A stretch of DNA of 64,000 nucleotides from Amphibalanus amphitrite (Eukaryota; Arthropoda; Thecostraca; Balanomorpha; Balanidae), in assembly GCF_019059575.1 (NCBI RefSeq), contig NW_024881519.1:124001-188000 (forward strand), given 5' to 3'. The position numbers were made by a program, and so were the translations under genes. The notes under the pieces are model-generated. The model worked only from the letters and a program-made list of their open reading frames with translations, was not told where the DNA came from and did no database searches. Positions 22,930 through 33,415 of the stretch are shown here, in pieces. Position 1 is the first letter of the stretch. Each line of letters opens with the position of its first letter.

Positions 22930-22957
22930 AATAAATTGTGTTGCCGGAAAAAAAAAA
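22930..22957 (+). promoter_or_regulatory. polyadenylation signal and poly(A) tail of the LINE
   Basis: AATAAA at 22930-22935 is followed 12 bases later by a run of ten A. The 13-bp TSD of the element comes directly after. This marks the 3' end of the retrotransposed RNA. Confidence 0.8.
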
Positions 22958-23506
22958 CTCATTGAAGAATAGCGCTCGCATACTTCAAAAGGGTTGGCAC
23001 CGTTCTTCAACATCTGATATGTGATCGGGTTATGGCACAGTTTTTCCCATTGGAGCTTTTTCTAATACAGCAATAACAATAAGAAAAGCGTTTCATCGTC
23101 CACTGGCGGATCCAGGGAGCGGGCATTTAAAGCAAATATTTACTCCCCCTTTCCCTGGCCCCTGCATCGCCCGAAATAGACAAAACGTACCTACCTTATG
23201 TTTCCTAATAATAACACTTTTATCAGGATTTTTTTTGCTTTATACTGTTCAACAGTAGGTCCGTAAGGAATCGAAATCCGAGGAGTTTTTTTTTATTTTG
23301 GACACTTTTTGGGGGGTATGTCCCCTACAGCGTCGAAAACGCCTTTCTGGATTCGCCTATTGACATCATCTCGACTGGGATCTTGCCCCCCCCCCCACGC
23401 CAAAATCGAATCCGCCGTCACTGATTTGGATTGAAATACCAAATACCAAGTTGGTATCGGTTTGGTATCGGTATACCAAAAAGTCGGTATCCGATTGACA
23501 TCTCTA

Positions 23507-23954
23507 GTCCGTGCGCTGGTTGCATGGGTGTAGTTTTCCAAAAATCATTGGGGGTGCTCAATAGCTTTCAGAAAGGCATGCCATATTTTTGTAGTTATTT
23601 TTTTTCAGCTGTTCTTTTTTACTGTAGCCATCAGGCATCATGCAAGAGATGATGGTAAATCGGTTCGAGAGCTTGTTTTAGTAGCGCCACTGTAAAACAA
23701 TTTTGGCTCACCCAATGCATTCATAATCACGGAAGTTTTGGAACATATTTCGGAACACGATGGGTTTAAAATTTAAATTCAGGCCCTATCGGACTTTTGG
23801 TAGGTCCGCGCTTAGGCAGCCTGGTCTGCATAGCTCTGCACGAATGAGCTTATATTGAGGGCTATGCTATCCAACATGACGCCTGACGGGACAGGCTCGA
23901 TGGTTACTCTCCGGACATGGTTCTCGTGAAATATTGCATTTTGTCCCTGGAACT
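23507..23954. other. no gene seen
   Basis: Between the outer hAT-like element and the next TTAA element I see no coding region. ATCATTGGGGGTGCTCAATAG at 23540 resembles GGGGTGCT blocks near 26510-26550, so it may be a decayed repeat. No terminal repeats were found. Confidence 0.4.
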
Positions 23955-24845
23955 TTAACCCTCGCCGGCACAGGCCATTTTGCGTCCTTCGATGACACAA
24001 GGGAGGGGGTAAGACCCCCCCCCCTCGCGTTTGGCCTCTGATCGAGCTAGAGCTTCGCGGAAAAAAACGAGCGTGTTGCCCGTCACGAGAAAAAGCCGAC
24101 GATGCCCAATTTTAAGGTCCTACGTCATCGATTGACCTTACAGGTCAGGTCAATGACCCAAAAGTCGGGAAAATCGGGACCTGTTAGAAAGTCGTAAAGT
24201 GTGGTTGCTATGGGGTTTCCGGGGTGCTGATCACGAATATCGTGTTAGTTTTGATCACAGATGATGTCTTTAAGCATTTAGACCAGGTCGGGTCAGGTCA
24301 GGTCAACCGGTAGGGGCCGTGACGGGTATTTGTAGTATGTGTCAACCGCCTCTGACAGCTTCGTTACATGTTACGAAGGCACCAAAACTACTTCGTAAAT
24401 GTTCAAATGGTTGCTTAATTCGAATTCAGCTAAAAACACTAGCCTAGAAACATGTAAAACTCGAATAAGTGAACCAAGATCACCAAATGTAAATGACCTG
24501 ACCTGATCTTTAGGTGACCTTGACATCCACCCTAATGCATGGGAGCAACATCAAATCACATGTTTAAACGTTTGAAACCACGAAAAGCTTGCAAAAGCGC
24601 GCGGCTAAACTCACTAAAGCAAGCCGACATACGCCGAATCGCGATTCCGGCCAAACATGGTCTCGGAAAGTAGGTCACAGGTCAAAGGTCATTTGGGTCA
24701 GGGTCATGAAATTTTTAGAGTAGGTGTAAAATTGATCAATGCGAGGGTACTGAAAGTTTCGTCGCGATCGGCCGCTTTTTACGCGAGATATTCGCGAAAA
24801 ACCTTTGGGAGGGGGTTGCGTCAACCCTGTGCCGGCGAGGGTTGA
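23955..24845 (+). mobile_element. TTAA-flanked AGGTCA-rich element, G subfamily copy 1
   Basis: The left flank is TTAA (23955-23958); the right one has mutated to TTGA (24842-24845). Ends are CCCTCGCCGGCACAGG and CTGTGCCGGCGAGGG, with poly-G/C hairpins and GGTCAGGTCAGGTCA near 24293. It is closely similar over its whole length to the copy at 25240-26135. Confidence 0.8.
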
Positions 24846-24975
24846 ATAATAACGCTATACTTATGCATAATACTTGCCGTGCTATATTTACATTTACTTA
24901 CTCAAAAATGATTTAATTTGATTAAAAATATTTAAAGAAATAGCACATAGATTTCAATAAACGAAAGTCATAGAT

Positions 24976-26239
24976 TTGCTGCGGGATGCTGGGGCTCCTC
25001 ATGAGCAGCATGGAGATGCCGATTGCCAGCTTGTCCACCTGCAGCGCGTCTCGAGCACAGGGCGATACTATGCGCGTTCAATGCTCATGTTAGGTCCGTC
25101 CTCCAATACGGAAGTGTCATTTGGAGCAGTGCAGTCCAGTCCCACCTGGTACGGCTGGAGCGGCTACAGCACTGCTTTCTCATGTGGCCAGGGGCGCAGA
25201 GGAACTGTCCTATGGACTATCGTAGTCTACTGCAAACCTTTAACCCTCGCCGGCACAGGCCATTTTGAATCCTTCGACGGCACAAGGGGGGGAGGTTGAT
25301 ACGACCCCCCCCTCGCGTTTAGCCCCTGATGGAGCTCGAGCTTCGCGGAAAAAACGAGCGTATTGTCCGTCACGAGAGGAAGCCAATGATACCCAATTTT
25401 GAGGTCCTAGGTCATCGGTTGACCTTCCAGGTCAGGTCAATGACCCAAAAATCGGGAATATCGGGACCTGTTAGAAAGTCGTAAAGTGTGGCTGCTAAGG
25501 GGGTTTCCGGGGTGCTGACCACGAATATCGTGTTAGTTTTGATCACAGATGATGTCGTTAAGCGTTTAGACCAGGTCGGGTCAGGTCAGGTCAGGTCAAC
25601 CGGTAGGGGTCGTGACGGGTATTCGTAGTACCTGTCATCCGCCTCTGACAGCTTCGTAACATGTTACGAAGGCACCAACACTACTTTGTAAATGTTCAAA
25701 TGGTTGCCAATTTCGAATTCAGCTCCAAAAACTAGCATAGAAACATGTAAAACTCGAAAAAGTGAACCGAGGTCACCAAACGTCAATGACCTGACCTGAC
25801 CTCCAGGTGACCTTGACACCCACCCTAATGCATGGGAGCAATATCAAATCACATGCTTGAACGTTTGAAACCACGAAAAGCTTGCAAACGCGCGGCTAAT
25901 GCGAGCCGACATACGCCGAATCGCGATTCCGGCCAAACATGGTCTCGGAAAAGAGGTCGCAGGTCAAAGGTCATTTGGGTCAGGGTCATGAAATTTTCAG
26001 GGTAGGTGTAAAATTGATTAATGCGAGGGTAATGAAAGTTTCGTCGTGATCGGCCACTTTTTACGCGAGTTATTCGCGAAAAACCTTAGGGGGGTTGCAT
26101 CAACCCCCCCCCCCCCCTGTGCCGGCGAGGGTTAAAACTGAGTCTATCAAAGCCCGCCTCATTCATACCGATGTCATGTTCTTGTACCAACTCCTTCACC
26201 ACCGTGCCGACTGCGCTTACCTGGTATCGATGTTTGGCC
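24976..26239 (+). pseudogene. non-LTR RT C-terminal fragment, split by a TTAA element
   Basis: Residues AFNAHVRSVLQYGSVIWSS and HLVRLERLQHCFLMWPGAQ are the conserved region after the RT thumb in Jockey/CR1-like elements. The frame is cut at TTAA 25240 by a complete element and resumes at 26136 (KARLIHTDVMFLYQLLHHR) without losing phase. It is cut again at 26240 by another TTAA element. Only this C-terminal piece remains. It is related to, but distinct from, the larger LINE at 41030-51400. Confidence 0.7.
25240..26135 (+). mobile_element. TTAA-flanked AGGTCA-rich element, G subfamily copy 2
   Basis: Perfect TTAA flanks (25240-25243 and 26132-26135). Ends are CCCTCGCCGGCACAGG and CTGTGCCGGCGAGGG. 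Hairpin cores GTTGATACGAC (left) and GTTGCATCAAC (right) are near-inverted copies. GGTCAGGTCAGGTCAGGTCA lies near 25577. It interrupts an RT frame, and removing it plus one TTAA restores that frame exactly, direct evidence for TTAA target duplication. Confidence 0.85.
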
Positions 26240-26360
26240 TTAACCCTCGCTGGCACAGGGGGGAGTGGGGGGGGGGGGGGTTGATGCAACCTTCTCACCC
26301 TCGGGGGGTTTGTTGTAACGGGGGGTTTGTTTGTTTGTGGGGGGGGGGGTTGTGGTAATT
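26240..26360 (+). mobile_element. truncated TTAA-type element, G-run rich
   Basis: TTAACCCTCGCTGGCACAGG at 26240 copies the G-subfamily end. It continues into several G runs with GTTGATGCAACC, then loses similarity, and no right end is present. It stops the same RT frame. The following 26361-26642 has no recognisable gene apart from the possible 3' splice site of the next exon. Confidence 0.55.
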
Positions 26361-26642
26361 TATTCAATGTATATTCTCTTAGTCACTGAATTGAGTAAAC
26401 ATAGTATTTGCATGATTCACTGAGCTCATTACAGTGCTAGGAGATGGAAATACTGATTATTGAGGGCCTTGAGTCAGCTGGGAATGTTTTGAGGAGGCTG
26501 TGGGTGCTTTAAGGAGGCAGGGGGTGCTGAGCTCAGGATTGGGGGTGCTTGAGCACCCACAAAGAGATATAAAGTTACGCTTATGGCTGGTTGAGAACAT
26601 ATGGATAAATCTTTGTTTTCAAGTATTGTACAACTTTTTCAG

Positions 26643-26769
26643 AACATTGCCTGGATCTAGCAAGTTCTACATAAAAAGGAGAATGGTCAAAAAGGCTCTT
26701 GTTCTGGTGGCTGAAGGCACGGAGGAAATGGAAGCCGTCACCATCGTTGATGTACTACGCCGTGCGGAG
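26643..26769 (+). CDS. DJ-1: DJ-1/PARK7-like first coding exon
   Basis: ATG at 26683 opens 29 codons: KALVLVAEGTEEMEAVTIVD then VLRRAE. This matches the N-terminus of DJ-1 (first beta strand and helix). E17 corresponds to the conserved glutamate (Glu18 in human) that contacts the reactive cysteine. The coding part stops at a 5' splice site, GAG|GTGAG (26770). A 3' splice site (AACTTTTTCAG) before 26643 implies an upstream non-coding exon. DJ-1 is a cytosolic redox-sensing/glyoxalase-type protein. I did not find the later exons, so the intron is probably long and repeat-filled, or this is a stranded gene piece. Confidence 0.7.
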
Positions 26770-27312
26770 GTGAGACCCGTCGGTGATGATGATTTGGGGG
26801 TTGGTAGCGCCCGGGCCGCAGTGGTGCTGCCCTAACATACTATAGTACGGTTGAAGAAAGTGAAAGCAGAGGGGATGCTAGGGATATCCCAAAATCAAAG
26901 CTCTTAGCCGCGACACGTTCGTCGTTCATGCACCCGATGAGAGTATGAAAGGGCAGGACATATGCTTAAAAGACCGTAGGACGTCTTTGAATGGGTGTGA
27001 TCTGATTGATCATCTAAGACGTCCTCCAAACCAAGGCCACTGGTGATTTCAGGCGTTGTTCAGGCGTGTTCCCGCTGGTATATTTTACCTATACCACTGA
27101 CTGCAGACATGGGTACGGCTCAAAATCGAATCATGAATCGACTCAGAACCAGACGTTTTTTGTCTGAATCATGAGTCGAGTCGAATCAACAGCTTGCGAA
27201 GCCGCTTGAGTCATGAGTTCACTGGCGGTCGCAGCCGTTAGCAAATGGGGGGGGGGCAAAGTCACACTCGCGGGACGTAACATTTATCCGTCAACCGGGG
27301 GGGGGGGTCAGC
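26770..27312. other. intron-like sequence, no gene seen
   Basis: Starts with the splice donor of the DJ-1-like exon. Around 27120-27220 the motifs AATCATGA and CGACTC/GAGTCG repeat in both orientations, a simple-repeat or hAT-like end without clear boundaries. G-runs occur near 27246 and 27297. No coding exon is recognised. Confidence 0.4.
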
Positions 27313-28194
27313 TTAACCCTCGCCCGTAGGGGGGTCGAACGGACCCCCCATGGTTTTTCGCGAATAACTCGCGTAAAAAGCGGCCGATCGCGACGAAACT
27401 TTCAGTACCCTCGCGTTCATCAATTTCACACCTACCCTGAAAATTTCATGACCCTGACCCAAATGACCTTTGACCTGTGACCTACTTTTCGAGACCACGC
27501 TTGGCTGGAATCGCGATTGGGCGTATGTCGGCTCGCATTAGCCGCGCGTTTGCAGTCTTTTCGTGGTTTCAAGCGTTCAAACATGTGATATGATGTTGCC
27601 CCCATGCATTAGGGTGGGTGTCAAGGTCACCTGAAGGTCAGGTTAGGTCATTGACCTTTGATGACCTCGGCTCACTTTTTCGAGTTTTACATGTATCTAG
27701 GCCAGTTTTTGGAGCTGAATTCGAATTTAGCAACCATATGAACATTTACGAAGTAGTTTTGGTGCCTTCGTAACATGTTACGAAGCTGTCAGAGGCGGTT
27801 GCCACCTACTTATACGAATACCCTTACTGGTTGACCTGACCTGACCTGACCCGACCTGGCCTAAATACATGAAGACATCATCTGTGATCAAAACTAACAT
27901 GATATTCGTGATCAGCACCCCGAAAAAACCCATAGTAGCCACACTTTACGACTTTCTAACAGATCCCGATTTTCCCGCCTTTGGGGTCATTGACCTGACC
28001 TGCAAGGTCAACCATTGACCCAGGACCTTAAAATTGGGTATCATCGGCTTCCTCTCGTCACGGGCAACACGCTCGTTTTTTCCGCGAAGCTCTAGCTCGA
28101 TCAGGGGCGAAACGGGAAGGGGGGTGTCCAACGGACCCCCCCCCCCCCCTTATACGTTCGCGGCTGGAAAAACACCAATACGGGCGAGGGTTAA
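27313..28194 (-). mobile_element. TTAA-flanked AGGTCA-rich element, G subfamily, reversed
   Basis: TTAA at 27313-27316 and 28191-28194, with ends CCCTCGCCCGTAGG and AATACGGGCGAGGG. The interior is the reverse complement of 23955-24845 and 25240-26135 (for example TTTTTCGCGAATAACTCGCG near the left end and a TGACCTGACCTGACC tract near 27834). G/C-run hairpins lie at both ends. Confidence 0.8.
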
Positions 28195-28985
28195 GCTAAG
28201 TTTTTACTTTTGTAGCAAAATCGACGCCGCATAGCGCCGTGCAGTTGGCATTACTTATGCTACATCCATCTCATTCTTACGTACAATTTTTGAACTCAAT
28301 TTAAGGCAAAATGGTCATTTCACGATGGAACCGTGCAAATTATATTAGCGGGAAGTTGCGCCCTAGTCACCTCCCACCTCCGCCAGCGCCAGGTCGTGCC
28401 TCAACACGGAACAGGCCGTGCCACCTAGGTGCGCCGGGGAGAACTACAGGTCGCATAGTGCCACCAGATGTCGCGCACCCACGACAGGCGCAGATATATA
28501 GATTTTAGATCGTGGGTGATATATTGTAACAGCGTTGATTTCTACCATGCATGTATTTTAGCAACTCACAGCGTGGGCGCAGGCACTGGAACCACAACGG
28601 CTACCACAACTGCACGTAAGTATGTCCGACATACGACTTATGTTTGGACTCACACACACACACACACAATGTTTATTATCAAAGACAGAAAGATTCCGGA
28701 AGAATGCAGCAGAGGGATGCAAAAGCGCAAAGCGCTTGAGTTTGAGCATCACTCCGGAAGAAGAAAATACAAACAAACAGACAAAAACATACCAGATGAG
28801 ATCCTAAACTTAAGATACAGAACACATTTGATAGGCAAAACTCAAAGTATACGAGTTGGCTGTCGCCGCCACGACAGACACCGAGCAGTAAAGCAGTGTG
28901 CGCGAGCCACCGCACGGTCAGCCCGGAGCGCCACGTCCAACCGCAGCCTGACAACCTAGATCAAGGTGGTATCTTGGTGTTGAAT
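28195..28985. other. no gene; weak candidate exon and (CA)n
   Basis: Mostly unannotated. A 54-bp stretch 28562-28615 sits between ATGTATTTTAG and a textbook donor GTAAGT and is open in all three plus frames, so it could be a small exon. Its translation matches nothing I know. A (CA)n microsatellite lies at about 28651-28669. Confidence 0.25.
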
Positions 28986-31703
28986 TTAGTGTTCTGTAAA
29001 CCGGTTTGATGATAAAATGAATTTTTGAAAGAGATGTGCGACCGCGCAGCCGCTCTCATCGTCCAGAGTTTCACCGTGAATAAGAAAGTCAAGTTTTTGC
29101 TTAGGAGAAATTTCATTTAGCTCAATACCTATTTGATAAGAAATAGTTTGAAACATTTCTAGCCTTAGTGGTTCGTAGAGTGCACAGTCAAGGATATAAT
29201 GCCGAACGTTCTCGTTTGGAAAGCCACAAGCACACATTGATGTTTCACTTTTTTGAATTTGGAAGAGATGAGAGTTCAGGTGACTCATTCCGGTTCTTAG
29301 TCTTGTGTGTAAAATATTTCCCAATTTAGACCAGTTTCATAAAATTTTGGAGGCTTGGTCACCCCCAGCCGCTCAGAAATGGTCTTTTTGAAGGATGTTC
29401 GTGGCAGGGATCGGATGGTTTCGGGGAGATCATTCCAGTGTTTAGCCGTTAATGGAAAAAATGAATTATGGTACGAAGTGGTCCGGCTAGGTGTCGTTGT
29501 ATGTGTACTGGCATTCCTTAAGACTCGTCCGGTGTTTTCAGCGCGTGTGTGAGGCATTGTATTTTTAATATATTGTGGTGTGTACTCTTCGTGGCTGTTG
29601 AATGAGTGATAAAGTGTTATTCTATGCATGCGTCTTCTCGTCGATAGTCTATCCCACCCTAAGTCGAGTAAAAGCTTGTCAGTTGGTGTTCTAAATAAGG
29701 TTGCTGTCACGAGTATTGCCGCTCTGTTTTGTAGTCTCTCGAGTCGCATGGCGTCGTGTGTCGTGATATGTCCGTCGTATACTGTGTCGCAATAGTCGAA
29801 GTGTGGTCTGATATACGTCTTATAAATTTGGTCGAGAATGGGCCTGGGTACGTACTGTGCAATTGGATATAGTGGGCTTAGTGATTGGTTGACCTTTTTA
29901 CAAATTTTGTTGATGTGATGGTGAAAATGTAGGTCATTGGAGAATGTTAATCCCAGATGAGTATGGTTTTCATGAATGGGTATGGGATTCCTACCAAATG
30001 TGAGACGTGGTGCTGTGAAATTATTTCTACGTGAAAATGTTTGCTGGACTGTCTTTGTTGTGTTGAATGTAATTGCCCATTTTCTGCCATATTTATATAT
30101 TTCGTCAAGGTCGCGTTGAAGTGAAAGTTCTACGTCGTGGAGGTCTGTCGTTGAGTGGGATGCGTGAAGAGATGTGTCGTCTGCGAAAAGTAAAATTTCA
30201 TTGTCGATGTTTTGTTGAATTCCGTTAAGATACATTAAGGCTAAGAGAGGTCCGAGTACAGAGCCTTGAGGACAGCCAGCGTTAACAATTTGTTGGTTCG
30301 AAAAGGTGTTGTTTATTTGCACTCGTTGTCGTCTGTCACTGAGGTAGGAAGTCAACCATTTTAACAGTGAGTCAGTTATGCCAAAGTCATGTTTGCATTT
30401 GTATAATAGTCCTTGGTGCCAGATCTTGTCAAAATATTTTGATATGTCCAGGTAAATTACTGTGAAGTCATGTCCTGAGTCGAGTGATTTGTGCATGTTA
30501 TGGGTCAAATAAAGTAATTGTTGTTCCGTGCTGTGCTTTTTCCGGTATCCACTCTGTTTGTCAGTCAATAATAAGTGTTCTGTTAAATGATAATAAATGC
30601 GTTTGTGGACAATTTTTTCAAAAACTTTTGAAAGGGAAGATAAAAGACTGATGGGTCGGTAACAGGTATAATCAGATGGTGATCCATTATTTTTATATAT
30701 GGGTCTCACATTGGCCTGTTTAAACGTTGAAGGATAAATTCCAGACGCGAGAGACTTATTAAACAATTTCGAAAGTGGGCCTGCTATGATGAGTGCACAT
30801 AATTTTAATATTTTTACTGGGATTTTGTCCGGGCCAGTGGATTTATTAGAGTCAAGGGAGTTTAAGATTCGTAGGACTTCTCTCTCAGTTGTCTCAATTG
30901 TACCGAGGGTGGGAATCGTCGTGTGTCCTATGTTGTCCATTGGTACGGTGTGCGAATTTGGAATGTCGAGCTTTGCCTGACTGGCAAAGTAGTCGTTTAA
31001 CAATGTCGCCTTTTCGTAGTCGTCTGTCAGTACTTTTCCGTCAGTCGTTTCTAGCGGTGGAATGATGCTGTCAACTGTCTTACCTGTTAATTTGCGAAGT
31101 GTTTGGTGGTACTTGTGCGGGTCTTGTTTGTGCTGTAAGAGTTTCTGAACTTGGCTTTGTATGTGGGTTTGTCTTAGTCGTTTGTTTACCGCCGTTACGA
31201 TGTTACGCTGATATTTCCATCTTTCCCAGTCGTAAGTGGTCTGAGTCTGTTTAGCCCGTCTGAAGAGTCTGTCACGCTTTCTTATTTGTTTAATCAAGTC
31301 TGATGTCACCCATGGTTTTTTTACGCTGGTTCACTGGTATCTTCTTATGTGGTATTGATGTCTCGGCGGCTTTTAAGATGGCAGATGTGAATTGTTCCGC
31401 TGCTATATCTACGTCATTGTCGATAATATGATCCCAGTCCGTGTCTATAAGAAGTCTGGTAAAAAGATCAGCATCAAGTCTCGTATAGTCCCAGATTGTC
31501 TTAAACGTAACGTCAGTGTTTGATGAACTGTGTGTTGTACGCAGTGATGTAGTTACAGGAAGGTGGTCCAAAGTTGAGAATGCTGAGAGCGTGTCACTGT
31601 GTAGAATAATGTCAGTATTATTTGTAAAAATTAAGTCTCTCAGGTTACTGACGTTGTCAGTTATGCGTGTTGGCTGTGATATGAGTTGCTTCATGTCTAG
31701 CAT
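28986..31703 (-). pseudogene. LINE endonuclease end, RT and C-terminal region
   Basis: The EN C-terminal part (QLISQPTRITD, LRDLIFTN, STLDHLPV) is followed after a frameshift near 31300 by a 670-residue RT frame. RT motifs include SNKSTGPDKIP (154-164), YRPISLLSSLSKVFEKI, YLDIS with catalytic D288, GCPQGSVLGP (345-354) and FADD (375-378). The catalytic aspartates are intact. A frameshift at 29297-29324 separates the C-terminal region, which keeps LRTGMSHLN and CACGFPNENVRHYILDC, the usual Cys/His motif after RT. Only two frameshifts and the inserted transposon separate it from a complete polyprotein. Confidence 0.85.
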
Positions 31704-31704
31704 G

Positions 31705-33415
31705 GATGAGATAATAATGGATTGGTGTCTCCGCAGTTTTTGGCGACATTGAGCTCAGGCCTGCCATCTAGCGGGAGAATTGTCGTAAGTTAGGAGCAAG
31801 CCGAGTGAACGCCGCTGATTAGCATTGTGACACACGGGAGTGTGGTGTAGTAGCAGGCTTGTTGTGCAATTTTTCAAAAGGTTATGTCTTTATATGTCAG
31901 TAAAAGCGAAGAAATTAATAGATTTATGTGCAGGGTCAGTAATAAGATAAGCAGTTCCATGTTATTTCTTCATTAAATCGTGAAACAGGGAGTTATTGGA
32001 GGCTTCGCCAGCACGTGTCGTTTTCGCTATTTTTCACATGAGTCTTTACTTGGCCTCAATCAAACAAATTGTCCGATCAAAGAACAAAACTAACTAATCT
32101 ATAAGTCTAATGAAAAGGTTAAACGGAATTGCTAACGTCATTGCCGCTCAATATGTCATTCAAGACGCTCTATGAAAAGGACCCAACCAGTGCTGCGTAG
32201 TCGATGAAATTTCAGTGACTGGCTCCAACTCCGATTCCGGTATCCAAATATCGACTCCGACTCCTCCGGGCAGAATTGTCGATTCACACATACTCCGACT
32301 CTGACTCCGACTCTGTAGCCCTGGTAAGTCTGTGGAGTCGATGACTTTTCGGTGACGTTCGACTCATACTCCGACTACAGCTTTTAAAAATCAACCGACT
32401 CCGAGTCGGAACAGAACCGCTGGCTCTGACTACAACTCCGCAGCCCTGGCCCAAGATAGCCGCCTAAAACAACTTTGATGTGTGATCTTCGTACATTGTT
32501 AATGTTATTTTAAACAAGGAGTGGAAAAGGGAGTTTTCGCCCTTTTCCTGAGAACCTTTTTTGAGAAAAAGGGGCCCCTTCGCCCTTCTCAAGCAAGGAT
32601 CTCCTGTTGTGGATCAATAAACTGCTGGAACAAAAAGGCATAAACACCACGCATCTCATTTCATCGTTTTCCTAACGACTCTGCACCAATGTAAGTAATG
32701 ATCAATGCAGTGCAGCATCGATGTGACATTTGTTTGCCAAGTTTGAGTGTTATCCGCCCAGCCGTTCTTGAGATATGGAAGCGGCACCCCGCACGTGCGC
32801 ACGTGCAGTAGCACCTGCATGGTGACACATGGAAATGCATTGGCCACTGGGTGCCTAACTATTGACGAAGTTTTACTGTAATGGGCCCAGTCATTGCGGA
32901 GTTACTTTATGTGGAACAATTTCGACACCCCTAAGTTGGCACGTGGCACGTGCCGTAACATTAACTAAGATGAAGAAAATCGGGCGAAATTCGGAGAAGA
33001 AGGAATAAGCCTACCAAATGTGCATGACATATTGCCAAACTGCCGTACCATTGTGAATAAATGACCATATAGAAGGTCTTGTACAAGCCGGTGGGACTGG
33101 GCGTTTCAATACACACCGTCTTACGTATTTTATTTTCGTTATTACCTAAAGGCTGTTTGACGTTTTTGGCTTTCAAGCATTTAAGACATTTTTGTCGCCT
33201 CGGGTCCAGTAAGATTACCTCCAACTCGTGGAAATATGCACTTCAAGCCAACTAACACACCACACCCACGTGTGTCATAATGGTGAGAGATGGCGTTCAC
33301 TCGGCTTGCTCCTAACTTACGATAATTTTCTCGCTAGATGGCAGGCCTGATCCCAATGTCGCGGATCCCAATGTTAATTTCCACGAGACACCAATCCAGT
33401 GTTATATCATCCATG
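31705..33415. mobile_element. Mutator-like non-autonomous element in LINE
   Basis: Long imperfect TIRs (over 100 bp) start GATGAGATAATAATGGATTG at left and, inverted, GATGATATAACACTGGATTG at right. Both pass through CAGGCCTGCCATCTAGCG and GTAAGTTAGGAGCAAGCC. An 11-bp TSD TGTCTAGCATG (31694-31704 and 33416-33426) flanks it, and removing element plus one TSD rejoins the EN frame in phase. Long TIRs with a 9-11 bp TSD suggest the Mutator superfamily. The interior has no transposase; it carries one TGCACGTG-type palindrome near 32790 and a small hAT-like element. Confidence 0.65.
32188..32448. mobile_element. small hAT-like element, GACTCC-rich
   Basis: The ends CAGTGCTGCGTAGTCGATG and, inverted from 32448, CAGGGCTGCGGAGTTGTAG resemble hAT ends of the CAGGGCTGCGGAGTCGGAG type. 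The interior is GACTCC/GACTCT repeats. The flanks are only weakly similar, so the TSD is decayed. Confidence 0.5.

Larger units (their letters stand above)
11820..22957 (+). mobile_element. ORF1-only LINE retrocopy, split by later insertions
   Basis: An exact 13-bp TSD CTCATTGAAGAAT (11807-11819 and 22958-22970) brackets a 5' leader, an ORF1 from 12074, a 3' region, AATAAA at 22930-22935 and a poly(A) run to 22957. Removing three nested elements leaves about 1.6 kb with no ORF2. The layout resembles half-LINEs, in which ORF1 and the 3' end are kept and RT is lost (comparison to HAL1-type elements is inference). TSD plus poly(A) indicates target-primed reverse transcription by a partner in trans. 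Confidence 0.75.
7140..23423. mobile_element. second hAT-like element nested in the first
   Basis: The left end is CAGGGGCGGCGGATTCG at 7140. The right end, read inward on the minus strand from 23423, is CAGTGACGGCGGATTCG (15 of 17 match). The flanks ATTAGTAT (7132-7139) and ATTTGGAT (23424-23431) match at 6 of 8 positions, consistent with a decayed 8-bp TSD. A G-run follows each end. No transposase is visible. Confidence 0.5.
6788..23506. mobile_element. outer hAT-like element, 16.7 kb with nested insertions
   Basis: The ends are TAGTGATGTCA at 6788 and TGACATCTCTA at 23506, imperfect terminal inverted repeats (TIRs). Subterminal ATACCAAACC-rich sequence is shared on both sides. An exact 8-bp TSD, GTCCGTGC, lies at 6780-6787 and 23507-23514. 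The 8-bp TSD and TAG-type TIR fit the hAT superfamily. No hAT transposase was seen, and most of the length is later insertions. Confidence 0.65.

Noticed and set aside
6788..23506. A giant autonomous transposon such as a Maverick
   Set aside because: No polymerase, integrase, capsid or ATPase genes are present; the length comes from identifiable later insertions.
28468..28959. 163-residue frame with Thr-rich and CA-repeat part
   Set aside because: Includes a (CA)n microsatellite and has no recognisable domain; only the splice-bounded 54-bp stretch was kept as a weak candidate.
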